This document shows positions 6,932 through 13,111 of a DNA stretch of 16,304 bases, one piece after another; the stretch's first letter is position 1, and every line of letters starts with the position of its first letter. Position numbers and translations under genes: made by a program. This stretch comes from MGOM01 sp035455265 (GTDB lineage: Bacteria; Chloroflexota; Anaerolineae; Anaerolineales; E44-bin32). The notes beneath the pieces were generated by a model. The model had not been told where the DNA came from. It did not search any database and saw only the letters and a program-made list of their open reading frames with translations. Where the stretch lies: assembly GCA_035455265.1 (NCBI GenBank), contig DATIFK010000155.1, positions 1-16,304 of the forward strand. Direction: 5' to 3'.

Positions 6932-7625
6932 CGGGATTCCTCCGAGCGGGGTCGTCAAGAGGTTCGTCGCCGTCGCCGGAAACATCGGCGTGGGGAAGTC
7001 GACCCTGGTCGGCCTGCTGTCGCAACGCCTCGGCTGGGAACCCTTCTACGAACCCGTCGGCGAGAATCCCTATCTGGCGGACTTCTACCGCGACATGCGT
7101 GCCTGGTCGTTCCAATCGCAGATCTTCTTCCTGACACGCCGGCTGCGCAGCCACCGCCAGCTTTGCGATCATCCCACGTCCGCCATCCAGGATCGCAGCG
7201 TGTACGAGGACGCCGAGGTCTTCGCCCACAATCTCTACCTCCAGGGCCACATGGACGAGCGCGACTATCAGAGCTACCAGGAGCTGTACACGGTGCTGAC
7301 CGAATTCCTGCCCGCCCCCGACCTCGTCGTCTACCTGAGGGCCTCCGTCGAAACACTGATCGAACGCATTGCCCGCCGCGGCCGGTCGTACGAGCGCGAC
7401 ATCCAGCCCGAGTACCTGGCCCAGCTCAACCACCTGTACGAGGCCTGGATCGAGCGCTTCACGCTCTGCCCGGTCCTCACGGTTCCGGCCGACGACCTCG
7501 ACTACGTCTCCTTCGACAGCCACCTCGACCTGATCGTCTCCAAGATGCACGAGAAGCTGGCGGGCAAGGAAGAGGTCCTCTTTCGGGCCGACGAGGTGGC
7601 CCGGGTCAACGGCTGGGCTCCCTAG
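6921..7625 (+). CDS. Deoxynucleoside kinase, deoxyadenosine/deoxycytidine kinase-like
   Basis: This is the second deoxynucleoside kinase (234 aa). The P-loop is GNIGVGKS at 20-27; YEPVGENPYLADFY and WSFQSQIFFLTRR follow. The family DRS signature is intact in QDRSVYEDAEVFA, and the lid is RGRSYERDIQPEYL. The motif pattern resembles B. subtilis deoxyadenosine/deoxycytidine kinase, so together with the 5301 gene this recreates the dgk-dck pair of Firmicutes. Paired kinases of this family in lactobacilli act as heterodimers, which may apply here. The ATG at 6921 is chosen because GGGAGAGGG lies just upstream; an in-frame ATG at 6831 would overlap the upstream gene by about 100 bp and add an unsupported N-terminus. 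It probably shares a transcript with the two preceding genes. Confidence 0.87.
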   Translation: MGPDGIPPSGVVKRFVAVAGNIGVGKSTLVGLLSQRLGWEPFYEPVGENPYLADFYRDMRAWSFQSQIFFLTRRLRSHRQLCDHPTSAIQDRSVYEDAEVFAHNLYLQGHMDERDYQSYQELYTVLTEFLPAPDLVVYLRASVETLIERIARRGRSYERDIQPEYLAQLNHLYEAWIERFTLCPVLTVPADDLDYVSFDSHLDLIVSKMHEKLAGKEEVLFRADEVARVNGWAP

Positions 7626-7655
7626 ACGCTCCCCAGACGCCCGCCCCGATCCTCC

Positions 7656-7684
7656 TTGCCTCCCCCTCTTGAATCCGGTAGAAT
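7656..7684 (+). promoter_or_regulatory. Promoter of spoVS
   Basis: TTGCCT (7656-7661), a 17-bp spacer and TAGAAT (7679-7684) make a good sigma-A type promoter. The predicted start near 7691 leaves a leader of about 50 nt ending in a strong ribosome binding site. Confidence 0.55.
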
Positions 7685-7743
7685 CCGGACAAGGTACGTC
7701 GCCTTTCCCGGCAGCATCCTGCCCACAATCAAGGAGGGGCCCG

Positions 7744-8004
7744 GTGGACGTCATCAAGGTGTCGGCCGGTTCCCGCACATCATCGGTCGCCGGAGCCATT
7801 GCCGGAGTGGTTCGGGAGCACAAGCGGGCCGAAGTGCAAGCTATCGGTGCGGGTGCCGTCAATCAGGCCGTCAAGGCAGCCGCTATCGCGCGCGGCTATC
7901 TCCAGGAAGACGGCATCGACGTCATTCTTCTCCCGGAGTTCACCACGGTGGATATCGAAGGCAAGGAACGCACCGCCATCCGCCTGGTTGTCGAACCACG
8001 TTGA
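7744..8004 (+). CDS. spoVS: Stage V sporulation protein S family protein
   Basis: This 86-aa protein corresponds nearly end to end to SpoVS, a small Alba-like-fold protein needed at a late stage of sporulation in Bacillus but also common in non-sporulating phyla such as Deinococcota and Chloroflexota. Diagnostic stretches are DVIKVSAGSR, SVAGAIAGVVRE, EVQAIGAGAVNQAVKA, AIARGYLQEDGIDVI and the ending ERTAIRLVVEPR. The GTG start has AAGGAGGGG at 7731-7739, four bases upstream, and gives exactly the family length; an in-frame TTG at 7669 falls inside the promoter. It stands alone, with its own promoter and a hairpin after the stop. Nucleic-acid binding is likely by fold; its role outside sporulation is not settled. 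Confidence 0.95.
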   Translation: MDVIKVSAGSRTSSVAGAIAGVVREHKRAEVQAIGAGAVNQAVKAAAIARGYLQEDGIDVILLPEFTTVDIEGKERTAIRLVVEPR

Positions 8005-8025
8005 AGTCGAGAGGTCGGAGATGTC

Positions 8026-8052
8026 GAGACGCCGCCCGGTGGGCGGCGTCTC
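8026..8052. terminator. Terminator-like hairpin between spoVS and holB
   Basis: GAGACGCCGCCC (8026-8037), loop GGT, and GGGCGGCGTCTC (8041-8052) form a perfect 12-bp stem. It lies 21 bp after the spoVS stop and 30 bp from the holB stop, between convergent genes, so it may serve both. There is no run of T after it in either direction, so it is not a canonical intrinsic terminator. Confidence 0.65.
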
Positions 8053-8082
8053 CGCGTCTTCGGCGAGGACTCCAACTCCGCC

Positions 8083-9075
8083 TCAGGCCGCTTGCAGCCG
8101 AGGGAGATCGAGCATCAGAGTTTCCAGAGCGAGACGCATGTTGGCATGCCGATCGATAGCCACCAGCGTCCGTTCGACAGCCAGCGCCGCCCGGCGCGCC
8201 TGTTGCGTCCCCACCTGCGTCGCCAGCGCCTCAACCCAATCGGCACGGTCGACGTTCCCGAGGCGTGCCCCGTCCGCATGCGCCGAGACGAGCACGTCCC
8301 GCCAGAGCGTCAGCCACGCCTCCAGCATTTCGCGGATGTGATCCTCGTCCTGATGGTTTCGCTCCACGAAGGCGAAACGCTCCGCCCGATTGGCGCGCAG
8401 AATCCTATCGAGATCGGTCAACGCCTGGTCACGCGCCTGCATCAGCGCCGGTGACTCCTGCGCCGTCACCGCCCACCCCGGCCGGCCCCAACTCAGGCCC
8501 GCCAGGAGATGGGCGCGCTCTTCGGTCGCCCCCTGGCTGATCAAGGCGGCGGCGATCTTGTCTGCCGCCACCGGGCGCAACGTCAACACTTCACAGCGCG
8601 AGGCGATCGTCGGTAGCACCGACTCGGCCGCCAGCGCCGTCACCAGCAGGACGGCGTCCCCCGACGGTTCCTCGAGGGTTTTCAGCAAGGCGTTCGAGGC
8701 GCCGTCACTGGCTTCGTGGAGGTCGACCAGGATGGCCACACGCCGGCGCGCCTCGAGCGGCGAGAGGGACAGCTGACGCTGCAGCTCACGAACCTGGTCG
8801 ATGGCGATTTCGCTCTTGCCTTCCAGGCGGGTCACGATGTGCAAATCCGGATGGGTTCGGGCGCGCGCCAGACGGCAAGCGCGGCACTCCCCGCAGAACG
8901 CCCCGGGCCCCGGAGGCTGGGAGCACATCAGGGCCTGGGCCAGACGCAGAGCGAGCGTCAGCTTTCCAATGCCCGGCGGTCCCGCCAACAGGTACGCGTG
9001 GCGGACCTGCCCGGATGCCAGATGCCGTTGCAGCAAAGCGATCGCCCACTCGTGGCCGATCATGTCCCAGGGCAT
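8083..9075 (-). CDS. holB: DNA polymerase III delta-prime subunit
   Basis: This is the clamp-loader subunit that, with HolA and DnaX, loads the beta sliding clamp onto primed DNA. It shows GHEWAIALLQRHL at the start, then GPPGIGKLT as a P-loop in which the residue after Lys is Leu rather than Ser/Thr, in keeping with a non-hydrolysing delta-prime. A four-cysteine zinc module (CSQ...CGECRAC) follows. Then come SNALLKTLEEP and the SRC motif (PTIASRC) that contacts the neighbouring ATP site. The start is uncertain: ATG 9075 is preferred because a -10-like TACAAT ends 6 bp upstream and because homologues begin near this point; ATG 9093 would add six residues. Neither has a clear Shine-Dalgarno. 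It is divergent from dus and convergent with spoVS. Confidence 0.92.
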   Translation of the reverse strand: MPWDMIGHEWAIALLQRHLASGQVRHAYLLAGPPGIGKLTLALRLAQALMCSQPPGPGAFCGECRACRLARARTHPDLHIVTRLEGKSEIAIDQVRELQRQLSLSPLEARRRVAILVDLHEASDGASNALLKTLEEPSGDAVLLVTALAAESVLPTIASRCEVLTLRPVAADKIAAALISQGATEERAHLLAGLSWGRPGWAVTAQESPALMQARDQALTDLDRILRANRAERFAFVERNHQDEDHIREMLEAWLTLWRDVLVSAHADGARLGNVDRADWVEALATQVGTQQARRAALAVERTLVAIDRHANMRLALETLMLDLPRLQAA

Positions 9076-9081
9076 GGCGCG

Positions 9082-9087
9082 ATTGTA
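9082..9087 (-). promoter_or_regulatory. Possible -10 element of holB
   Basis: On the minus strand TACAAT is followed by 6 bp and then the ATG at 9075. If used, transcription would start at or next to the start codon, giving a leaderless message. No good -35 is visible. Confidence 0.35.
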
Positions 9088-9095
9088 GCCCATGG

Positions 9096-9101
9096 TATGC
9101 T
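9096..9101 (+). promoter_or_regulatory. Possible -10 element of dus
   Basis: TATGCT lies 9 bp before the dus ATG at 9111, facing away from the holB -10 candidate. It would give a leader of only a few bases. No -35 match is visible, so confidence is low. Confidence 0.35.
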
Positions 9102-9110
9102 TTCGATCCG

Positions 9111-10139
9111 ATGGCGACCCATCCCGCGTCCCTCCCCATGGCGATCCCCACCTTCCGACTCGGAACGACGCCGGTGTTCGGCCATCTCATCCTGGCGCCG
9201 ATGGACGGAGTCTCCGACTGGCCGTTCCGCTCGATTTGCCGCTCCTTCGGCTCTGCCATGAGCTACACGGCGTTCGTGGCGGCCCACGAGGTCATCGCCG
9301 GCCGGCCCCAGGCCCTGCAGCCGCTTCACTTCACTCCCGACGAGAGGCCGATCGTCTTCCAGATCTTCGACGACGATGAAGGCCGCCTCGTCGAAGCGGC
9401 CTTGCGCCTCCAGCAGCGGCGACCCGACGGCATCGACATCAACATGGGCTGTTCGGCGCGCTGCGTCTCCGGCCGCGGCGCGGGCGCCGGCCTGCTGCGG
9501 GATCCCGCCAAGGTCGGCCGGATCATGGCCCGCCTGAGCTCGGCCCTCGAAGTGCCCGTCGGAGCCAAGATCCGCCTCGGCTGGGACGACGGCTCACGCA
9601 ACTACCGCATCGTGGCGCGCGCCGTCGCGGACAACGGTGGCGCGTGGCTGGCCGTCCACGGCCGAACTCGCGCCCAGGGCTATTCCGGAGAGGCCGACTG
9701 GGACGCCATCGCCGACGTCAAGTCATCCGTCCGCATTCCCGTCTTCGGCAACGGCGACATTCGAACCCCCGCTGAGGCGGCGCGCCGGCTGGCGCAGTCG
9801 GGTTGCGAGGCCGTCCTCATCGGACGTGCCGCCATGGGTCATCCGTGGATCTTCCAGGGGCGGACCAGAGCTGAAGTCTCGCGCCTCGAGCTGGCCGCCG
9901 TGGTGGACGAGCACCTGCGAAGGATGCTCGCGTACCACGGCGAGCGCGATGGGGTTGTCTGCTTCCGCAAACACCTGACGCGATACCTCGAAGACCTCGA
10001 CCTCCCCTCGGAGCAGCGCCGCCTTCTGCTGACTCAGACCGACGCCGAGGTTCTGCGTCGCGAGCTGGTCGGCGCCGGTCTGCCGGTAATCGTCCCCGCC
10101 GGGCACCAGGCCGCCTCAGCCGTCGCCTCGATGTCATGA
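9111..10139 (+). CDS. dus: tRNA-dihydrouridine synthase
   Basis: This flavin-dependent TIM-barrel enzyme (342 aa) reduces uridine to dihydrouridine in tRNA D-loops. The FMN-binding start LILAPMDGVSDWPFR is clear. The active-site segment is INMGCSARCVSGRGAGAGLL, with the catalytic Cys114; the usual GCP is GCS here. FMN and tRNA ligands follow: Lys153 in GAKIRLGWDD, His183 and Arg185 in VHGRTRAQGYSGEADW, then FGNGDI and IGRAAMGHPWIF. The pattern is DusB-like, although assignment to a subfamily is uncertain. The ATG at 9111 or the ATG at 9138 could start it; 9111 agrees with the -10 candidate. Long N-terminal extensions to 9015 would overlap holB and are not supported. It lies divergent from holB and just upstream of the DUF6391 gene. 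Confidence 0.92.
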   Translation: MATHPASLPMAIPTFRLGTTPVFGHLILAPMDGVSDWPFRSICRSFGSAMSYTAFVAAHEVIAGRPQALQPLHFTPDERPIVFQIFDDDEGRLVEAALRLQQRRPDGIDINMGCSARCVSGRGAGAGLLRDPAKVGRIMARLSSALEVPVGAKIRLGWDDGSRNYRIVARAVADNGGAWLAVHGRTRAQGYSGEADWDAIADVKSSVRIPVFGNGDIRTPAEAARRLAQSGCEAVLIGRAAMGHPWIFQGRTRAEVSRLELAAVVDEHLRRMLAYHGERDGVVCFRKHLTRYLEDLDLPSEQRRLLLTQTDAEVLRRELVGAGLPVIVPAGHQAASAVASMS

Positions 10140-10172
10140 GTCCCACCAAGATAAGGGCGTCGATCGCTCGGC

Positions 10173-10178
10173 TATAAT
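10173..10178 (+). promoter_or_regulatory. -10 element of the DUF6391 gene
   Basis: A perfect TATAAT lies 12 bp before the ATG at 10191, in the context GGCTATAATCC. The implied leader is about 5-6 nt, too short for a Shine-Dalgarno. The -35 region is poor. Confidence 0.5.
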
Positions 10179-10190
10179 CCGGCAGATCCT

Positions 10191-10703
10191 ATGGCCGGCC
10201 TTCTCGACTCGCCCCTGATCTCGCGCATCCGCCGCAACCACGGTCTCGAACACGCCACCATCCATCTACTATCCGCGCGCTACCCACGCGCCGTATTCCT
10301 GGGCCGCTCCGATGTCGGTGGCTTCTACCTGATGGCCAACGTCGATGGGCCGGCGGTGCTTCAAGCGGCGCAGGACGCGCTGGCTCGCTTGCGCGCGGGC
10401 GACCGCCGGCTCGCCCTCCATCCCAACTGCGGCACCAACTTGCTGACCGCCAGTGTGCTGGCCGGCACCGCGGCGTATATCACTCTGACCGGCACCTCGT
10501 CGCGTGGCTGGCGCGACCGTTTCAACCGGTTGCCGCTGGCGGTCCTCGCCAGCCTGTTCGGCCTCGTCCTCGCCCAACCTCTCGGCGCCCTTCTCCAGCA
10601 GCGAGTGACCACACAAGGCGACCCGCGGGGGTTGGAAATCCTGTCCGTCCGGTCCTGGACGCGCGGCGGGACACGCGTCCATCGCGTCCGCACCTACGGA
10701 TGA
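10191..10703 (+). CDS. DUF6391-like membrane protein
   Basis: This 170-aa protein of unknown function has the motif HGLEHATIHLL at 17-27, followed by HPNCGTNLLT (77-86), which I associate with the DUF6391 family seen in Chloroflexota and cyanobacteria. The conserved His, Glu and Cys residues could bind metal, but that is speculation. Two hydrophobic helices, about 83-100 and 114-135, suggest an integral membrane hairpin. The C-terminus is basic. It has its own TATAAT just upstream and ends 4 bp before the holA start, so the two are probably co-transcribed. There is no visible link to replication beyond position. Confidence 0.75.
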   Translation: MAGLLDSPLISRIRRNHGLEHATIHLLSARYPRAVFLGRSDVGGFYLMANVDGPAVLQAAQDALARLRAGDRRLALHPNCGTNLLTASVLAGTAAYITLTGTSSRGWRDRFNRLPLAVLASLFGLVLAQPLGALLQQRVTTQGDPRGLEILSVRSWTRGGTRVHRVRTYG

Positions 10704-10707
10704 CCGG

Positions 10708-11661
10708 ATGGCGCCGGCCCCGACGGTTTACATCTTGCACGGCGAAGACGACCTGGCGATCAGCGAATTCCTTGCCCGCCTGATCGATAAGCTCGGTGAC
10801 CCCACTTCCGCACAGCTGAACCTCACCCAGGTCGTCGGGGACCAGGCCGATCTCGCCGACGTCGAAACCGCCTGCCATTCGGCGCCCTTCCTCGCCTCGC
10901 GGCGCCTCGTGATCGTCCGGCCTCTGGGCAAGATGGGGACTCCGTTCACGCGACTGGTCCAGTTGCTCGAGAACCTGCCGCCCACCACGGGCCTCGTGCT
11001 GGTCGAAGCGAAGTCGTTGGGAGCCGAGTCGCCGTTGCTGCGTTGGGCGGAGAGCCACGGGGAACAGGCCTTCGTGCGCAGCTTTCAACCGCCTCGCGGG
11101 GCAGCCCTCGTGCGCTGGATCGTCCAACGCGCCGAGCGCCTGGGCGGCCAGATCCAACCCGCAGCCGCCGATCTGCTGGCCGACTCGGTCGCCGGGGACG
11201 ATCGCACGGCCGCTCAAGAACTGGCTAAGCTGTTGGACTTTGTCGACCGCCGGCGGGCGGTCACACCGGAGGATGTCGAGAGCGTGACGCCCGTTCACGG
11301 ACAATCGGACATCTTCGCCATGGTCGACGCATTGGGGCAACGCAACGGCCGCCATGCACTCCTGCACCTCCATCGCCTTCTCGAAGTGGAGGAGCCTCGC
11401 TACATCTTCGCCATGGTCATCCGGCAGTTTCGTCTGTTGCTGCTGGCGCGCGAGGCCCTGGACGCGGGGAAATCTCCGCGCCAGGCTCTCACGCTTCCCC
11501 CGTTCGTCGCCGACAAGGTCGCCGGTCAGGCGGTCAACTTCTCGCTCGACCGTCTCGAAGCGATCTACCACGATCTCCTGGATATCGACCTCGCCAGCAA
11601 GCGCGGCCGCGCCGACCTGGACGTGGCCCTCGATACCCTGGTCGTCACCCTGGCACGCTAG
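10708..11661 (+). CDS. holA: DNA polymerase III delta subunit
   Basis: This clamp-loader subunit (317 aa) opens the beta clamp. The N-terminal VYILHGEDDLAISEFLARL, the FLASRRLVIVRPL strand, the C-terminal collar-domain pattern IFAMVDALGQRNGRHALLHLHRLLEVEEPRYIFAMVIRQFRLLLLAREAL, seen across the family, and the ending RADLDVALDTLVVTLAR identify it. As usual for delta, no Walker A motif is present. The ATG follows the upstream stop by 4 bp with no strong Shine-Dalgarno, so it is probably translationally coupled. It converges with the SOS operon on the other strand across an 80-bp gap that contains only a weak, bulged hairpin. Confidence 0.93.
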   Translation: MAPAPTVYILHGEDDLAISEFLARLIDKLGDPTSAQLNLTQVVGDQADLADVETACHSAPFLASRRLVIVRPLGKMGTPFTRLVQLLENLPPTTGLVLVEAKSLGAESPLLRWAESHGEQAFVRSFQPPRGAALVRWIVQRAERLGGQIQPAAADLLADSVAGDDRTAAQELAKLLDFVDRRRAVTPEDVESVTPVHGQSDIFAMVDALGQRNGRHALLHLHRLLEVEEPRYIFAMVIRQFRLLLLAREALDAGKSPRQALTLPPFVADKVAGQAVNFSLDRLEAIYHDLLDIDLASKRGRADLDVALDTLVVTLAR

Positions 11662-11741
11662 TAGTTGACAGACCGCTCGCGCCCCACGTCGCGCTCGTGG
11701 CGCAGGTTGTTGACGGTCCTCGATCGCTCCCGCGCCTCCTG

Positions 11742-11978
11742 CTAGCCGCCTTTCTCCTCGACGCCGATCCAGAAGTGCTCGCGCAACACCTCGGCGCTGG
11801 TTCTCAGGGCGAGGCCTGCATGCCGCGACGGCAGGCTTTCGCCCGCCGTCGCCGGGTTCAAGAGGCAGAGCGTTGGCGAGCGGCCGTACTTCTTGGCGTA
11901 GTAAGCTGCCGCCTCGGCGATCCTATCGAGCACGCCGTGCGTTCGACGGTCATCCAGCCACAGCATCCCGACGTTCAT
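11742..11978 (-). CDS. Small protein of unknown function, third gene of the SOS operon
   Basis: This 78-aa soluble protein opens with MNVGMLWLDD and contains AAAYYAKKYGRSPTLCLLNPA, then an Arg/Glu-rich stretch and HFWIGVEE near the C-terminus. I recognise this general layout from small hypothetical proteins in Chloroflexota genomes but know no function or named family. Its ATG overlaps the stop of the 84-aa gene (ATGA), so it is almost certainly translated by coupling within the same transcript. It is the last gene of the LexA-type operon and converges with holA. The conserved-looking aromatic and KKYGRxP patches suggest an interaction surface rather than an enzyme, which is an inference. Confidence 0.75.
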   Translation of the reverse strand: MNVGMLWLDDRRTHGVLDRIAEAAAYYAKKYGRSPTLCLLNPATAGESLPSRHAGLALRTSAEVLREHFWIGVEEKGG

Positions 11979-12229
11979 GCGGACTGCCCTGCCGGCGGCA
12001 GAAGCTTCTCCAGCCGCCACTGGCCCCGCCCCGGATCCTCCGACAGCATGCAGCGCAAGCCGGACACGGTCCGCACGCGGTAGAGCCGCCGGCCCTGCGC
12101 CAGGGAGGCGGTCTGGGGCTGCGCCTCCCAAGTTCGGATCACATGTCGATTTCCACGCCAGTAGAACTCCCGAGGAGCCAGCCGAATCGACTCCTTCGGC
12201 ACATGGATGCGTTCACCGATTCCAATCAC
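11975..12229 (-). CDS. DUF6504-like small protein, second gene of the SOS operon
   Basis: This 84-aa protein starts at a GTG with AAGGAGG (12241-12235) five bases upstream. The pattern GERIHV...APREFYWRGNRHVIRTWE, then a Tyr-Arg-Val segment (RLYRVRTV) and a C-terminal WRLEKL, resembles DUF6504. I recall that family as a small beta-rich domain found next to or fused to SOS mutagenesis (Y-family/ImuB-type) polymerases. Its position in an operon with a LexA-type promoter agrees with such a role. No polymerase gene lies in the window, so any partner must be elsewhere. It begins 22 bp after the ATPase-like gene and overlaps the 78-aa gene by four bases. The family assignment is from memory of the motif and needs a profile search. 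Confidence 0.75.
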   Translation of the reverse strand: MIGIGERIHVPKESIRLAPREFYWRGNRHVIRTWEAQPQTASLAQGRRLYRVRTVSGLRCMLSEDPGRGQWRLEKLLPPAGQSA

Positions 12230-12234
12230 TTGTT

Positions 12235-12241
12235 CCTCCTT
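12235..12241 (-). promoter_or_regulatory. Strong ribosome binding site fixing the GTG start of the DUF6504-like gene
   Basis: The minus strand reads AAGGAGG, five bases before the GTG at 12229. It is the best Shine-Dalgarno in the operon and rules out a longer reading frame that starts inside the ATPase-like gene. Confidence 0.85.
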
Positions 12242-12251
12242 GCCAGCCTGA

Positions 12252-13052
12252 TCACGATCGTTCCTGGGTCCACCCGATGACATGCGCCGCCAGGTCCCCC
12301 GGCTGGTGGCCTCCCCTCTCGCCGCGGATCCAGCGCACGGCCTCGTCCAGGTCCCGCGCTCCCAAGGAGACGGGTCGGACGACCGTACTTCGCCCATCGT
12401 CGAGACGGAGGCGGAAGACACCGGGAACGGCGGACGTGACGGCTTCAAGGAGGCAGGTTCGAGAGGCCCACGGAATACCTTTGACTGCGAAATGGGAGGC
12501 CGCCACTACATGCACCCCGCTGAGGGGACCGAGGCGCAGTACGTCCTCAAGCCGCGCCGCGTAGGCGATGCCCTCCACTCGTTGTTCACCTACGCCGTTG
12601 ATGAATAGGACGATCTCCGGGCGCTGCTGGCCGCGCACCAGCCGACGACGACATTCGTCCGCCAGCCAGGCCAGAAGATCGTCGGCTTCCTGAGGGCGCT
12701 CCGCCAACGGAGCCAACGCGTGCGGAAGGGCCTCCAGCACGCGCAGTTCGCGCCCGCTCGGATCCACGCCCGCCAACTGCACCTCCGCCGGGCTGGCCCG
12801 CAGGGACAGAGACATCATCGCTGTGCGGAGCAGCTCGGAACGTGCTGCAGGATCGTCGCCGACAATCAACACATGGCCCGACCGTGGCGAGCGCAAGTCG
12901 ACCCAGATCAGTCCTCCAGCCTCATCGGCTCCAACCACCAGCGTCAAGCCGCGCGGCGCCCCGCCACGGCCCAGAAGTCGGGCGCTCAGAGCGCCGACCG
13001 TCCCACGGATTTCCTGATCCGCTTGCTGGCGAAATCCCCACCTCGCCGCCAT
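12252..13052 (-). CDS. FtsK/SpoIIIE-like ATPase-fold protein with degenerate Walker motifs, first gene of the SOS operon
   Basis: This 266-aa protein follows the FtsK/SpoIIIE/EccC-type motor domain from end to end but appears catalytically dead. In the P-loop position, SGHVLIVGDDPAARSELLRT (59-77), the GxTGSGKS/T element is replaced by GDDPAARS (65-72), lacking the invariant Lys. The Walker B strand PEIVLFINGVGE (145-156) has Asn-Gly where Asp-Glu is expected. Other parts of the fold are intact: QLAGVDPSGRELRVLEALPH, the long helix before RRRLVRG, and LSGVHVVAAS as the sensor strand. There is no transmembrane segment or FtsK gamma domain. GGAAGG lies upstream of the ATG. Its promoter carries two LexA-type boxes, so damage induction is expected. 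It may be a scaffold or a division/DNA-binding regulator; that is inference. Confidence 0.78.
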   Translation of the reverse strand: MAARWGFRQQADQEIRGTVGALSARLLGRGGAPRGLTLVVGADEAGGLIWVDLRSPRSGHVLIVGDDPAARSELLRTAMMSLSLRASPAEVQLAGVDPSGRELRVLEALPHALAPLAERPQEADDLLAWLADECRRRLVRGQQRPEIVLFINGVGEQRVEGIAYAARLEDVLRLGPLSGVHVVAASHFAVKGIPWASRTCLLEAVTSAVPGVFRLRLDDGRSTVVRPVSLGARDLDEAVRWIRGERGGHQPGDLAAHVIGWTQERS

Positions 13053-13084
13053 CGCCGCCTTCCTTCCGCCGCCACCTCGGCCCT

Positions 13085-13104
13085 GATAGAACGGACGTTC
13101 TATC
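13085..13104. promoter_or_regulatory. LexA-type SOS box 1, over the predicted transcription start
   Basis: GATAGAAC, four bases, GTTCTATC is a palindrome with all 16 arm bases symmetric and contains GAAC-N4-GTTC, the core of the Gram-positive/actinobacterial LexA operator. It lies just past the -10 of the minus-strand promoter and would cover the first transcribed bases. Confidence 0.8.
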
Positions 13105-13111
13105 GCCCACC

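Noticed and set aside
9015..9110. N-terminal extension of dus
   Set aside because: It lies inside holB on the other strand and upstream of the -10 candidate.
11679..11703. Hairpin between holA and the SOS operon as a bidirectional terminator
   Set aside because: Only a 5-bp stem plus 3 bp beyond a bulge and no T-run; too weak to annotate.
11975..12448. Longer 157-aa frame of the DUF6504-like protein
   Set aside because: The first 73 residues overlap the ATPase-like gene and look like a shadow; AAGGAGG fixes the GTG at 12229.
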